This document shows, in pieces, positions 32,357 through 43,352 of a DNA stretch of 64,000 nt. The notes beneath the pieces are model-generated. The model had not been told where the DNA came from. It did not search any database and was given only the letters and a program-made list of their open reading frames with translations. The stretch comes from Legionella sp. (GTDB taxonomy: Bacteria; Pseudomonadota; Gammaproteobacteria; Legionellales; Legionellaceae): assembly GCA_017306715.1 (NCBI GenBank), contig JAFKHV010000008.1:78817-142816 (forward strand). The letters are read 5' to 3'. Numbering within the stretch: position 1 is the first letter of the stretch; each line of letters starts with the position of its first letter. The translations under genes and the position numbers were made by a program.

Positions 32357-35134
32357 ATGATGCAAGAGACTACCACGATTTTTGTGATTGCTTTTCCAGA
32401 GGCGTTTAAAATGGTGTTTGATATGATTGCTATGCTTGTTAAAGGGAATTTTTTTGCTTCCCTTTTAAAGCTTGCAGCCCTTTGGGGAATCATTCTCACG
32501 TTGACTAGTTTTGTCACAAAAAAAGATCCCATGGTTTGGATAAAATGGTTGGCCTTTTACACGCTAACAAGCTGGTTTATCTTAATTCCTAAAACCACCG
32601 TCTCTATCGTTGCCGTGGCGCAGCCCAATGCTCCCATTTATCATGTAGCCAATGTACCGTGGGTGGCTGGCAAGATTGCATCGTTATTTACAACTATAGG
32701 GTATGGGCTAACCCAGCAATATGAGTCTTTATTATCTGAACCTGACAGTCTGGTTTACTCAAAGACGGGACTTTTATTTGGATCTCACCTGATGCAGTCC
32801 TCTTTGGGCTTTCATATCGTAAATCCTGAGCTTAAATCCGATATGGATGCCTATTTCAGGCAATGTGTGGTTGGAGACATTGCTATTAATCGAAAATACT
32901 CCGTTTCCGATTTAAAACAAAGCAATGAATTGTTTGGTATGGTGTTTGGCCATCCATCACCGGTAAGGAGGGTGATTATTCACGATCCTAAAACGAATGC
33001 AGAAGTGAACTTAAGCTGTGTCGATGCTGCAAATAAAGAAACAATTGGACTAAAAGGGCGTCTTCAAAGAGAAATTAATAATGCTTATACTTTTTTTGGT
33101 AAGCAATTGTTCTCTCATCAAAAGAAGAATGATTACAAGCAATTATTTGAAGTGCATTTAGGTAGTGCTTATGCTCACATGCAAGGGCTTACCAATTCCA
33201 GTAGCGATATTACACTGCAAACCATGATGGCTAACGCCATTCATTCAGGACTTTTAAACTACAGTGCTCATGTGGATTCAAGTGCTGCCATTTTAAACAG
33301 TCAATTTGCTAAATCACAAGCACAGCATCGTGCAGCATGGTCTATAGGTACGGAAAAAGCGGTTTGGTTTTTACCTTCGTTACATACAGTTCTGCTGGCC
33401 ATGATGTTTGCGCTCTTTCCTTTAATCTTTATTCTTGCAAGCGTCACTGGGGGGCTAAAACTCTTAAAAGGCTATTTATTGTTTTTATTCTCCTTGCAAT
33501 TATGGCCTGTGTTGTTTTCTATACTCAACGCACTGATGGTGAAATTTGGGCAATTTAAATTAGGAGGTGTTAGCACTATAGCGCTGATGAACTTTGATAG
33601 TCTTGATGCAGCCCATCAAGATTTAGCAGGAGTGGCTGGTTTTTTAATGATGTCCATTCCTTTTATAGCCAAAGGACTTGTATCCAATATAGGGGAGGCT
33701 TTTTCAGGTCTTGCTACCGCCCAAATGCAGCATTTGCAAGGCTCGTCCATGTCAGTGGCCAATGAGGTAGCCAGTGCCAGTTATAGTCTAGGTAATAACA
33801 GTTTTTATAATACTACTGCAAACAGTTTGTCTGCGAACAAGCACGACACCAACTACACTGATTTTAATAGTCAACGTACCGTACAAGCCTTATCAGGGGC
33901 AACAGAAACACTCACTGGTGATAACCACCATGTGTTTAATGCAAGCCCTGCGATTACTCAAAGTGCGGTGTCCATTGCATCCACCGAAGGTCTGCAACAA
34001 AGCTTATCAAGAGCAGCCGAAAAAGCGCTTAATGCCCAGCAATCTGACGCTCTTAATTTATCGAACAGTTTAAGTGTCACAAGTCATCATGCGTCCCAGT
34101 TTAATGATTCTGTCGGTCACGATACCCGTTTAGGTCAGGGTATTTCTAAATCAGATAGTGTTCAAGCACAACAGGCATTGGCACATGCCTGGAGTATTGC
34201 AGAAGATGTGGCGAAAAGAGAAGGGATTAGTACGGAAGAAGCCTTTAGTGGCTTGACTCGACACGCCTATGGTGTCAGTGCTGAGGCGCATGTTGGAATC
34301 GACAGCAAGCGCTCTGTTTTAGGTCACATGGCAAGCTGGGCTACAGGCATTAATGGAGGAGCCAGTGCATCGACATCAACCAATCACGGCATAGAAAACT
34401 CAACAACCGATTCTAATCGAAATACTTCTTCTCATGATTTAGGTGTCTCAAACCGTGAAGAGCAAAGTTTTAGAAATGATATAAGCATCATAGAAAACTA
34501 TGCAGCGAATCATCATTACGATTCAAGCGGTACACAATCTGAAAACCTTCTTATTCAAGTGGGTCATGATTTGCGCGAAGCTAAAACCTTTAGTGAGTCC
34601 TTCAGCGCAAGCATTGCTCAAAGTCAGCGCATTGCAGAATCTGCGAATTTTGTGTCTACTCATGGAAGTCAGCTCAATCACAACCTCAACCAGGAGGCCA
34701 TCGAGTGGGCTATTAATCAATATGGGCATGAGAAAATTAGAGCACTTGAAAACCATCCTCATGATGCACAAGCCCAGGCTGAAAACGAGCGCATTAAGTC
34801 TGAGTTTTTAGACCAAAAAGTATCACACATGATTCAGTCAAGCGCTCTAAATAACGTCAATCCGCAAGACTTTTATCAAAACAGCAAAGCTTCATTCAAG
34901 GAATCTCAAAAAAAGATGACAGCAGATTATTCTCAAAAATCGGAACAACTCAACTTAAAAGCCTCAACACAAGGACTGGGCGTTAATTCAGGTGAACAAA
35001 TAAAACTCGAAGACGCCATGGCGCAGATACAAAAAACAAAACAGCGCACAGTGATTGAAGGGACTCAAAAAGCCCAAAAAGTTCAATCAACTATTGGACA
35101 ACCCCTCCAAAAACATCATAAAAAACCTAAGTAG
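32357..35134 (+). CDS. traG: TraG mating-pair stabilisation and exclusion protein
   Basis: A 925-residue inner-membrane protein. Membrane segments lie at about 15-75 and 330-440 (TraG_N domain), and the C-terminal half is a long periplasmic/soluble region rich in Ser, Asn, Gln and His. In F the N-part serves pilus assembly and the C-part stabilises mating pairs and recognises TraS for entry exclusion. No TraS-like small membrane protein was recognised next to it. Confidence 0.92.
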   Translation: MMQETTTIFVIAFPEAFKMVFDMIAMLVKGNFFASLLKLAALWGIILTLTSFVTKKDPMVWIKWLAFYTLTSWFILIPKTTVSIVAVAQPNAPIYHVANVPWVAGKIASLFTTIGYGLTQQYESLLSEPDSLVYSKTGLLFGSHLMQSSLGFHIVNPELKSDMDAYFRQCVVGDIAINRKYSVSDLKQSNELFGMVFGHPSPVRRVIIHDPKTNAEVNLSCVDAANKETIGLKGRLQREINNAYTFFGKQLFSHQKKNDYKQLFEVHLGSAYAHMQGLTNSSSDITLQTMMANAIHSGLLNYSAHVDSSAAILNSQFAKSQAQHRAAWSIGTEKAVWFLPSLHTVLLAMMFALFPLIFILASVTGGLKLLKGYLLFLFSLQLWPVLFSILNALMVKFGQFKLGGVSTIALMNFDSLDAAHQDLAGVAGFLMMSIPFIAKGLVSNIGEAFSGLATAQMQHLQGSSMSVANEVASASYSLGNNSFYNTTANSLSANKHDTNYTDFNSQRTVQALSGATETLTGDNHHVFNASPAITQSAVSIASTEGLQQSLSRAAEKALNAQQSDALNLSNSLSVTSHHASQFNDSVGHDTRLGQGISKSDSVQAQQALAHAWSIAEDVAKREGISTEEAFSGLTRHAYGVSAEAHVGIDSKRSVLGHMASWATGINGGASASTSTNHGIENSTTDSNRNTSSHDLGVSNREEQSFRNDISIIENYAANHHYDSSGTQSENLLIQVGHDLREAKTFSESFSASIAQSQRIAESANFVSTHGSQLNHNLNQEAIEWAINQYGHEKIRALENHPHDAQAQAENERIKSEFLDQKVSHMIQSSALNNVNPQDFYQNSKASFKESQKKMTADYSQKSEQLNLKASTQGLGVNSGEQIKLEDAMAQIQKTKQRTVIEGTQKAQKVQSTIGQPLQKHHKKPK

Positions 35135-35144
35135 GAAAGCCAAT

Positions 35145-37085
35145 ATGAATGATACAACAAGCAAGTTGTTTACCCGTGGCGGACAGATATCCTTTCATAA
35201 CATCAGGATGTTTTTTCAAATCAATAAAGCCATCTGGAATGTGGTAATTTTGGCCGTAATAGGCTGTATTATAGTACTTACTTACTGGTTTACACCAAAG
35301 GAGATTTTACTAACCTATTATGAATACAACCGTGCGTCCATCCTTGGCTGGTTTGATACATATTATGAGGTAAGCCTTCCCATTAACGGCAAACAAGTCC
35401 TTTTAAACTCTAAAGCGCTTTTAAAATACCCTTATTTTTCCCAAAAAGCAGATTTAATCTGGGTCAATGTATTTAAAGCATCTGTATGGTCTTTAGCCAT
35501 TACGGGGTGTGGGTTTATTGGCTTAGTAGGCTACTTTATTGTTAAAGGAAAAAAACAAGGGGAGTCCACTTTTCTAAGAGGCTCTGTGTTGGCGCCCGTA
35601 CATGCAGTAACCAGGCAAATAAACAAGGAACACATGGCCAGTGATTTAGTCATAGATGGAATGCCGATTATCAAGCACTCCGAGGTGCAGCATTTTTTAA
35701 TTCACGGAACAATTGGTACTGGAAAAAGCCAGTTGATGATGAAGTTTTTAGAACAAATCAGAAGGAGGGGAGACAGGGTTATTATTTATGACAAAGGGTG
35801 TTCGTTTACATCTCATTTTTTTGATGAACATCGTGATGTCATATTAAACCCTTTTGATGGCCGTTGTGCTAATTGGGATATGTGGGGGGAAGCGCCTCGT
35901 GATTCAGATTTTGAAAATATGGCAGAAAGTCTAATCCCTCTGCACGGCAATACCGATCCCTTCTGGGTTGATGCGGCACGCACTGTATTTTCCAGTGTTG
36001 CCATGAAACTTAGAGATAAAGAACCTTCTATTGATGCATTATTGGATATTTTATTAACCAGTGATTTTGAGCACTTAGAGCCATTTTTAAAGGGTACAGC
36101 CGCAGCAACACTGGTGAGCGGTAAAATTGAAAAAACCGCTATTTCCATACGTTCGGTGATTACCACCTATTTAAAATCGTTACAATCATTAAAGGGCTTG
36201 GATACAGAGTTAAATCCTAAATTTACTATTCGTGATTACATTTTGGATGACCAGCAAAAAGGGTGGTTATTTATTTCTTCAAAAGGGGAGCAACACGCTA
36301 CTTTAAAGCCTTTGATTTCCATGTGGCTTGCTATGGCGTCATTAACGCTGTTAAGCCTTGAAGAGGACAGGCAAAGACGGATTTGGTTTATCTGTGATGA
36401 ATTGCCCTCGCTGCATAAATTACCCCTTTTAGCTGAAACCATAGCCGAGGTGCGAAAATTTGGCGGTTGCTTTATGTTGGGCATGCAAAGCCAGGCACAG
36501 CTTGGCAAAGTCTATGGGCGCGATGGAGCGTGCGAAATTTTTGATTTATTAAACACGCGCTTTTTTTTCAGAAGCCCCTCTCATGACATGGCCAAGCTGG
36601 TAGCCAATGAGCTGGGTGAGGAAGAAATCGAAGAATCAACAGAAAGTTATTCTTATGGTGCCAATTCAATTCGTGATGGGATCTCTGTCGGCAAGCATAA
36701 AACCAAACGACAGCTCGTGACCTATCCAGAAATCATGCAACTTAAAGACATGCAGTGCTATTTAAGGCTCCCCGCTCATTACCCTGTGGTTAAGCTGCAC
36801 TTGTCTTTTAAAGAAAGGAAAAAAACCGCCCTGGACTTTATTGAGCGTCCGCTCCCCAAAAAAGACCATGGTTCAGCACAAGATGATGATAATGACTCTG
36901 TTAGTAATGTCCATGGGGCGGGATCAGGTGATGAGAGAACACATTGTGTCGTTTATTTAGACAATGACCAAAACAAAAAACCGATGAAATACGAGGGATT
37001 CCAAGAACAATCCGTACAATCAATGCGTATAAAAAAATCCGTTAACCAGGAACAGGAGATAAGTGCTGATGAGCCTGTTTTCTAA
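35145..37085 (+). CDS. traD: TraD (VirD4-like) coupling ATPase
   Basis: A 646-residue type IV coupling protein, started at ATG 35145 (ribosome site TAGGAAAG) beyond traG. Two membrane helices (NVVILAVIGCIIVLTYW; SLAITGCGFIGLVGYFIV), Walker A HGTIGTGKS (187-195) and Walker B IWFICDEL (413-420). It links the TraI-DNA complex to the channel. The C-terminal tail is acidic, like the relaxosome-contacting tail of F TraD. Confidence 0.95.
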   Translation: MNDTTSKLFTRGGQISFHNIRMFFQINKAIWNVVILAVIGCIIVLTYWFTPKEILLTYYEYNRASILGWFDTYYEVSLPINGKQVLLNSKALLKYPYFSQKADLIWVNVFKASVWSLAITGCGFIGLVGYFIVKGKKQGESTFLRGSVLAPVHAVTRQINKEHMASDLVIDGMPIIKHSEVQHFLIHGTIGTGKSQLMMKFLEQIRRRGDRVIIYDKGCSFTSHFFDEHRDVILNPFDGRCANWDMWGEAPRDSDFENMAESLIPLHGNTDPFWVDAARTVFSSVAMKLRDKEPSIDALLDILLTSDFEHLEPFLKGTAAATLVSGKIEKTAISIRSVITTYLKSLQSLKGLDTELNPKFTIRDYILDDQQKGWLFISSKGEQHATLKPLISMWLAMASLTLLSLEEDRQRRIWFICDELPSLHKLPLLAETIAEVRKFGGCFMLGMQSQAQLGKVYGRDGACEIFDLLNTRFFFRSPSHDMAKLVANELGEEEIEESTESYSYGANSIRDGISVGKHKTKRQLVTYPEIMQLKDMQCYLRLPAHYPVVKLHLSFKERKKTALDFIERPLPKKDHGSAQDDDNDSVSNVHGAGSGDERTHCVVYLDNDQNKKPMKYEGFQEQSVQSMRIKKSVNQEQEISADEPVF

Positions 37086-37136
37086 TCCATAAATTGCTTT
37101 TCTAGTTAGTCACTATTGAATCAAAAACAATGGGCT

Positions 37137-37158
37137 TAAAGGCCTAGGGGCTTTTTTG
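37137..37158 (+). terminator. Possible terminator between traD and traI
   Basis: AAAGGCC-TA-GGGGCTTTTTT: an imperfect short stem followed by a T-run, about 25 bp before traI. It would separate traI expression from the channel operon. Confidence 0.4.
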
Positions 37159-37181
37159 CGCCTAAAAAATAAAAAGGAGTC

Positions 37182-40100
37182 ATGATGCTGAGTTTATATC
37201 CTCTAAAAAATGCCAAAGAAGCAGGCCATTATTATATGGAACAAGACAATTATTACTTATCAGAAAAAGATCCCTTGGAAATTTCTTACTGGCAGGGAAA
37301 AGGGGCGGCCATACTTGGACTCACAGGTGCGGTTAAGTCCGAAGATTTTTTAAATATGTTGGAAGGCAAGCTCCCCAATGGAGATGTTCTGGGCATTATT
37401 TTAAATAAAGATGGTAAAAGACAGCATCGTCCTGGAACGGACTTGACCTTTTCAGCTCCAAAATCGATATCTCTTATTGGTCTTGTGGGCAGGGATGAGC
37501 GTTTAATTAAAGCGCATGAAGAGGCGGTTAAGCTAACGATTGCCCATATTGAAAAACTAGCAGCAGAAGCACGACTGACGGTTAATGGCGAGACCATCTA
37601 TGAAAAAACAGGTAATTTGACTGCTGCGTTGTTCCTTCATACGACATCCAGAACATTTGATGCCAATCTACACACCCATGCCATTATTCTTAATGCGACT
37701 CAAAGACAAGATGGCCTATGGCGTGCGCTGTCTTCAAGGCGTCAAAATGATAAGGAGCACTTATATAATGGGTTTAGGGAATTTATTTATGATAATCAGC
37801 ATTATTTGGGGCTTTTTTATAATGCAACCCTTGCCAAAAAAACAACAGAGCTGGGCTTTGACATTGAGATCAAAGACAAATACGGAAATTTCGAAATCAA
37901 AGGGCTCTCTAAAGAGTACATAGAGGCAAGTTCTACCAGACGGAAAGAAATCAAAGAACAACAACAAAAATTAGGACTTAATAGCGCAAAATCCGCAGAA
38001 ATTGCCAATCACGAAACAAGGCAGCCCAAAGTAGCCATAGACCAGGAGTCCTTAAGAGCATTATGGGATGATATGGCAAAACAACACCAGGTCGATTTTA
38101 AAGCACTTATCGAGACCTCCAAGCAACAAGGAACAGGTGTTGTAACGAGCCAAAATGAGCTGCCCATTTGTGACAATGCCATTGAGGCGGTTAATGATGC
38201 GCTGTCTCATTTGTCTCGCTTTAGGGTGAAAATAAGTCACGCAGATTTGGTTCGCATGGCCTTTGTATTTGGTAGCGGACTGATTGAGCACGGTGACATT
38301 GAACACACCATTGATCACCTGCTCAAAACCCAAGCCTTACTGGGAGAGAAATATCAAACCTACACAAGCAGTGCTTTGCTAAAGAAAGAAGAGGACTTCG
38401 TACAATTCATTAAAAAGGAAAACGCTCACTCTGCTAAAATACATATTCTTGAAAAATCTGGGGTATCGGCAGACATTTTTAAAGAAAAAAGCCAAATCCA
38501 GGTAGTAGATATCAAAAATTTTGGCGCTGAAAAACAACTAATCCAGGAATTGGTTAGGGATGCTGATCACAATAATCTTAACATCTATGTGTTGTCTCAA
38601 AGTAAGTACCAGTGTGATTTTTTAAAAAATGATGCTACAAGGGATACGTCCTCCTTCATTAAATGGTTTAAGAGCCTATTTGCTGACGAGATAGTGCATA
38701 CGGTATCCTCCTTTTCCCACAAATACCAACGGACATTAGACGAGCGTTTTTCAAAAAAAGATCGTAATGATTTAATCGTGGTTCATGATGCCCAAAAGCT
38801 GGCATTTGAAGACATTGAACATTTATCTAGTTTGGCTGCGTCCTCAAATTCTAAATTAATCCTATTAAACCACCAGCAATCTTTGGATGGATATAGAGCT
38901 GGAAGCCCTATTAAAATCTTAAAAGAGACCGGAATTAAAACCCATCACCATCTTGGCAATGCACACCTTCTCAAGGCTGAAATTATTGAAACCCATTCCC
39001 CTCAAGGGAAGGCCATACAACAATTTGTAGCTAATAATAACGTTAAAGATCAAAAAGAAGTTATCGTGGCGACTTCTAAAAAAGAACAAGATGAGCTAAC
39101 ACAGGCAATCAGACACGTAATGAAAGCACAAGGACAACTCGCCAATAATGAAAAAGAGATTTCAGTGCTTTCAACAAACCAACTAAGTAACCCTCAAAAA
39201 AAACACCTTCGCTTTTATCGGGAGGGGGATTTACTGGTTTTTAATGCTTTTACGAAACAAGAACAATCCTTTTCCGTGGTGTCCAAAGAGGAGGGCTCTT
39301 TAAAGTTGATAAATGAAAAAGGGCAACTGTCTAATTTTTCAATTAAGGATGTACAGGCATTTGAAGTCTACCAAAATAAAACGATTGCCCTTTCTTGTGG
39401 TGACAAAATCATTTTAGAAAAGCCATTCCAAATTAAAAACCTGCGATTTGATAGGGGACAGCAGCTTGAGGTCACGTCCCTGTCTCAAAATAGTCTGCAT
39501 TTAAAATGCAATAACAAAGTCGTTGAGATAAATAATGATGAGTTAAAAAATGCCTTTATTTCCCATGATTATGTAAAACGCTTGTCTCAGATAAATCAAT
39601 CCTATGACAAAGCGATAGTCTGCGCCAAGCCGTTCCAGGTTTCAAAAGAATTTTTAAATGAAGTGTCTCTTCATACCAAAAGCATTGACTATTATTGCCT
39701 TAATAAAAAAGAAGCATCCGCACGTTTCGATGCAGCCAAAACCTCCTGGACAATTAGACAATCTATTGATGAGCAAAAAAGGTTGGTTGAAAGAGAATTA
39801 TCGTCAGGAAAAGAGGTTATTTATGGGGATTTAATGTTTTTAAGCGAAGCAATTGCAAAAGGACGAAACCTCAATTCCGAAGACATTGCACGTCAGGCAA
39901 TAGCTTTCGCCACGGCTAAATGCGCAGAAAGAGAAGCGGCATTCAGCCACGTGAGTTTGCTAACCCACGCCATGATGTTTTCCTTGGGAAAAAACAACTA
40001 TTCTGAATTAGAGGCCGTCCTTCATGAGAAAATAAAAGAGGGTAAGCTGATTCACTTAGATACCCATTGGACAACAAATGAAGCAAAAGCACTTGAAAAG

Positions 40101-43022
40101 GAAGTGATTAGGGATAATTTAGCGCACCAAAATACGATGGAAGCTATTATAAAAAATGCTGATGAGTTAAACCAACTTAATCCCAACCTCACTAAAGGAC
40201 AAAAAAGTGCAGTTATTCTGGCACTCACCAATACAGACCGATTTATCTCTATTCAAGGCTTGGCAGGGGTTGGAAAGACCACTATGACTAAGGAAATCCA
40301 GAAATTCGCTGAACACAAAAATATTGCAGTCTATGGGTTAACCCCTACTCATAAAGCAAGGCAGGAATTGTCCGCTCAGGGGATTAAAAGCGATACCATC
40401 GATAGTTTTCTCCTTAATAATGCATCCTACCCCCCAAAATCACTGTTCATAGTGGATGAAACGTCCATGGTCAGCAACAAACAATATCGTGAGCTGCAAA
40501 AAAAGGCTCTAGAGTTCGATGGCCGATTAATTTATGCTGGAGATATCACCCAATTACAATCTCTTGAAGCAGGAATACCACACGAATTAACCATTACCTC
40601 AAAAACGCAAAAAACAGCGTTCATGGAAGACATTATTCGCCAAAACCCCAACCCAGACCTCAAAGAAGCGGTTTTATACGCATCTCAAATGAAGTTAGAA
40701 GAAAGCCTTGAAAAGGTAAAAAAAATCAATCCCCAGGATTACATTCAGCGCAAACAAAGCTTCTCATATGACAGCCAAGTCTCTATTAAAGAAATACCTG
40801 TTGTATTGGATGAGAACAAGAAAAATCCCTCTTATGAACCTATTTATAAAGCCATTGCTGAAGATTATTTAAGTAGAACCAAAGAGCATCGCTCACAAAC
40901 GCTTATTGTTGCCCCTGCCAACGCTGACAGGTATGAAATTGAATTGCTGGTGCGTTCTGGACTTAAACAAACAGGAGAAATTGATAATAAGGACATTCAG
41001 GTGAATCGCTATCTACCTAAAGACATGCACAAGGTGGACATGCTCTACGCTAAAAGCTATGAGGTTAATGATATTATTCGCTTTGATAAAACCTATTCTG
41101 TGGCTAAACGAGGGGATTATTTTAAAATCACTGGTATAGATTGTGAAAAAAACGAACTAACCTGTATGCACGAAGGAATAGAGTACAAAATAAGCCCTCA
41201 TGAATTGGCACACAAGGCAAAAATGTCCGTCTATGTCGAAGTCAGTTCCGTTTTATCTAAAGGCGATAGGATCAGGATCAAGAAAACTCAAAAAGAAGCT
41301 AATTTGCTCGCCAATACGGAGTATGTAGTCAGTAGCTTAAACTCTGATACATTGAAGCTTTCAAACAAAGACGGTGAGTTACTGCTTAATAGAAACGATC
41401 ATGCCAGCAAACACTGGGATTACGCCTACACTAATACCGCCTATTCCATCCAGGGTGGAACAGACAATTTTGTGATAGGTCTTATGCTTTCTGATAGGCA
41501 AAAAGCAACCAACCATCGTTCTTATGAAATCATCATATCACGAGCTAAAAGTCAGGCCACTCTCTATACCGAAGATTATGCCGCATTAAAAAAAGACTTA
41601 ACCGATTTTAAAAAACAAGACGAGGCCAATAAAAAATCAGCTTTGTTGATGGAAAAGAAGTACCATCAACAAAAACAAAAAGAGAAGTCACTTAAAGACA
41701 TCCATGCTGAAAAGTGCACACTCACGCTTGAAACCAATACAGAACCAAACTTGGTTAGCCCCGCTAAATCATCTCATCAAAACAAGGCAAGAGGGTTTAT
41801 TCACCAGGAAATGAGTGCGAAGGATATAGAAGCCCGCCTTGCATTAAATATGGAGTCTTTGTGTTTGGCTCTTCTTGGCGAGCCTAACCGCAATTTATCA
41901 AACAAAACAGAATATCGATATGGTGCTAAAGGAAGCTTAAGTATTAATTTGAACAAGGGTTTGTGGAAAAATTTTGAAACTGAGGAAGCTGGCAATGCTC
42001 TGGGGTTAATTAAATCAGTACACCATTTTAGTGATTTTAAAGAAGTATTGGCATTTGCTAAAGAGTTCTTAGGTGGTTATCAGGTGATCATACCTAAATC
42101 TAAAAAAGAATCTAAAGTAAACGAACAGGCCAAAGAAATGCAGGAGCACATTAAGAAAAAAGAAAAAGTCATGGAAATAGTTGGTCGCTCACTATCCGTG
42201 AAAGATACTCTGGCTGAAACCTATTTAAAACAAACGCGCGGTTTAAGTCATTTTGATGAAGCTGATATTCGTTTTGTAGAACACCTTGAAACGTATCACG
42301 GAAAGAAAAAAGCCTATGTGCCTGCCTTAGTTGCTATTGCACGGGATGAAAAAGGGGCTGTAAACAATATTGAAGTCATTAAGCTGAATCCAAATAATGC
42401 CAGGAAAGATGAGAAATCAGACCCAGTAAAGCAAAGTTTTGGCAGAAAAAATGGCTGCTATGTGGAGCTTAATAAAGCGTATCAAAAAGAAAAAACATAC
42501 GTGACAGAAGGAGTTGAAACAGGGCTTAGTATCGTCAGTGTCGATAACAAGGCAAGAGTAGTAACAGTGCTTGGAAAGGGTAATTTTAAGAATATAAAAC
42601 ATCTGAATTTAGGTAAAGAAGTGGTCTTGTGTGTCGATAATGATGGCAAGGATACCTATAAAACGAGCCTTATTATAGATGCTCTTGATAGACTTGAAAA
42701 AGAGGGGAAAAAAGTATCGGTCATCATGCCCAAAAAAGAAGGTCATGATTTAAATGATGTGTTGTTAATGGATGGAAAAGAAGCGCTAAAATCCATCATT
42801 AAAAATGAAATAACGCCTTCAGAATTTAAAAAAATGCACGACCAAAATGTAACTAATTTAATTAAAGAAACTCACAATAATCCTGATGAAAAAATAACAA
42901 AAAAAACCTATATGCACTCCATAGAAAGACAAATAAGTCAGGAGAAAATAAAAGACTTCATGAAGCAGGAAATGTCCATTTCCACCATAAACAAACTAAG
43001 AAATTTAGAGCGAGAGTTATAG
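37182..43022 (+). CDS. traI: TraI: MOBF relaxase-helicase with Toprim primase-like C-terminus
   Basis: A 1946-residue conjugative relaxase (AAAGGAG before ATGATG). N-terminus: TrwC/TraI relaxase with tyrosines at 17, 18, 24, 25 (HYYMEQDNYYLSEKD), GKG, and the His triad region FLHTTSRTFDANLHTHAIIL. The middle has a degenerate helicase repeat; the active RecD-like helicase has Walker A GLAGVGKTT at 1026-1034 and VDETSM. After about residue 1540 comes a different region: a primase-like KGLWKNFETEEAGNALGLIK segment and a Toprim domain (YVTEGVETGLSIV, VVLCVDNDGKD, GHDLNDVL). F TraI lacks this. It nicks oriT, unwinds the strand and may prime it in the recipient. Confidence 0.93.
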   Translation: MMLSLYPLKNAKEAGHYYMEQDNYYLSEKDPLEISYWQGKGAAILGLTGAVKSEDFLNMLEGKLPNGDVLGIILNKDGKRQHRPGTDLTFSAPKSISLIGLVGRDERLIKAHEEAVKLTIAHIEKLAAEARLTVNGETIYEKTGNLTAALFLHTTSRTFDANLHTHAIILNATQRQDGLWRALSSRRQNDKEHLYNGFREFIYDNQHYLGLFYNATLAKKTTELGFDIEIKDKYGNFEIKGLSKEYIEASSTRRKEIKEQQQKLGLNSAKSAEIANHETRQPKVAIDQESLRALWDDMAKQHQVDFKALIETSKQQGTGVVTSQNELPICDNAIEAVNDALSHLSRFRVKISHADLVRMAFVFGSGLIEHGDIEHTIDHLLKTQALLGEKYQTYTSSALLKKEEDFVQFIKKENAHSAKIHILEKSGVSADIFKEKSQIQVVDIKNFGAEKQLIQELVRDADHNNLNIYVLSQSKYQCDFLKNDATRDTSSFIKWFKSLFADEIVHTVSSFSHKYQRTLDERFSKKDRNDLIVVHDAQKLAFEDIEHLSSLAASSNSKLILLNHQQSLDGYRAGSPIKILKETGIKTHHHLGNAHLLKAEIIETHSPQGKAIQQFVANNNVKDQKEVIVATSKKEQDELTQAIRHVMKAQGQLANNEKEISVLSTNQLSNPQKKHLRFYREGDLLVFNAFTKQEQSFSVVSKEEGSLKLINEKGQLSNFSIKDVQAFEVYQNKTIALSCGDKIILEKPFQIKNLRFDRGQQLEVTSLSQNSLHLKCNNKVVEINNDELKNAFISHDYVKRLSQINQSYDKAIVCAKPFQVSKEFLNEVSLHTKSIDYYCLNKKEASARFDAAKTSWTIRQSIDEQKRLVERELSSGKEVIYGDLMFLSEAIAKGRNLNSEDIARQAIAFATAKCAEREAAFSHVSLLTHAMMFSLGKNNYSELEAVLHEKIKEGKLIHLDTHWTTNEAKALEKEVIRDNLAHQNTMEAIIKNADELNQLNPNLTKGQKSAVILALTNTDRFISIQGLAGVGKTTMTKEIQKFAEHKNIAVYGLTPTHKARQELSAQGIKSDTIDSFLLNNASYPPKSLFIVDETSMVSNKQYRELQKKALEFDGRLIYAGDITQLQSLEAGIPHELTITSKTQKTAFMEDIIRQNPNPDLKEAVLYASQMKLEESLEKVKKINPQDYIQRKQSFSYDSQVSIKEIPVVLDENKKNPSYEPIYKAIAEDYLSRTKEHRSQTLIVAPANADRYEIELLVRSGLKQTGEIDNKDIQVNRYLPKDMHKVDMLYAKSYEVNDIIRFDKTYSVAKRGDYFKITGIDCEKNELTCMHEGIEYKISPHELAHKAKMSVYVEVSSVLSKGDRIRIKKTQKEANLLANTEYVVSSLNSDTLKLSNKDGELLLNRNDHASKHWDYAYTNTAYSIQGGTDNFVIGLMLSDRQKATNHRSYEIIISRAKSQATLYTEDYAALKKDLTDFKKQDEANKKSALLMEKKYHQQKQKEKSLKDIHAEKCTLTLETNTEPNLVSPAKSSHQNKARGFIHQEMSAKDIEARLALNMESLCLALLGEPNRNLSNKTEYRYGAKGSLSINLNKGLWKNFETEEAGNALGLIKSVHHFSDFKEVLAFAKEFLGGYQVIIPKSKKESKVNEQAKEMQEHIKKKEKVMEIVGRSLSVKDTLAETYLKQTRGLSHFDEADIRFVEHLETYHGKKKAYVPALVAIARDEKGAVNNIEVIKLNPNNARKDEKSDPVKQSFGRKNGCYVELNKAYQKEKTYVTEGVETGLSIVSVDNKARVVTVLGKGNFKNIKHLNLGKEVVLCVDNDGKDTYKTSLIIDALDRLEKEGKKVSVIMPKKEGHDLNDVLLMDGKEALKSIIKNEITPSEFKKMHDQNVTNLIKETHNNPDEKITKKTYMHSIERQISQEKIKDFMKQEMSISTINKLRNLEREL

Positions 43023-43352
43023 TCTCTCGCCACCTTTTAAGTATTTTTCAGCCAATTGTTCGGCAATTTTAATGGCGCTTTCACTGTCATAAGCCCTAAG
43101 TTTTGAGCGTTCTTTATTAAAGATGATGGTTAATATTTCCGACAATAATTCATGATTAACCAGAACAGTTTTTAATATATTTCTATGCATGTCTATATCA
43201 TTATTAGGCTTTTCTTCTTTAGAAGCATGATAAACACGGGTGCCGAGTGCCATCATTTCGAGGGCAATGACATCGAGCGGTTTGTTTTCCATTTTTGCTA
43301 TTTTTTCTAAAGAATTGATGGTGTCTTTTCCCACATCCAAAATCATTTCCAT
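43017..43352 (-). CDS. Small relaxosome-region protein, 111 residues
   Basis: Not firmly recognised. A helical protein that opens with an RHH-like strand and helix (MEMILDVGKDTINSLEKIAK) and a KPLDVIALEMMALGTRV helix. It overlaps the end of traI by 6 bp on the opposite strand and follows the 138-residue gene with an overlap of 10 bp. Position next to the presumed oriT suggests a relaxosome accessory in the manner of TraM/TraY. Confidence 0.6.
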   Translation of the reverse strand: MEMILDVGKDTINSLEKIAKMENKPLDVIALEMMALGTRVYHASKEEKPNNDIDMHRNILKTVLVNHELLSEILTIIFNKERSKLRAYDSESAIKIAEQLAEKYLKGGERL

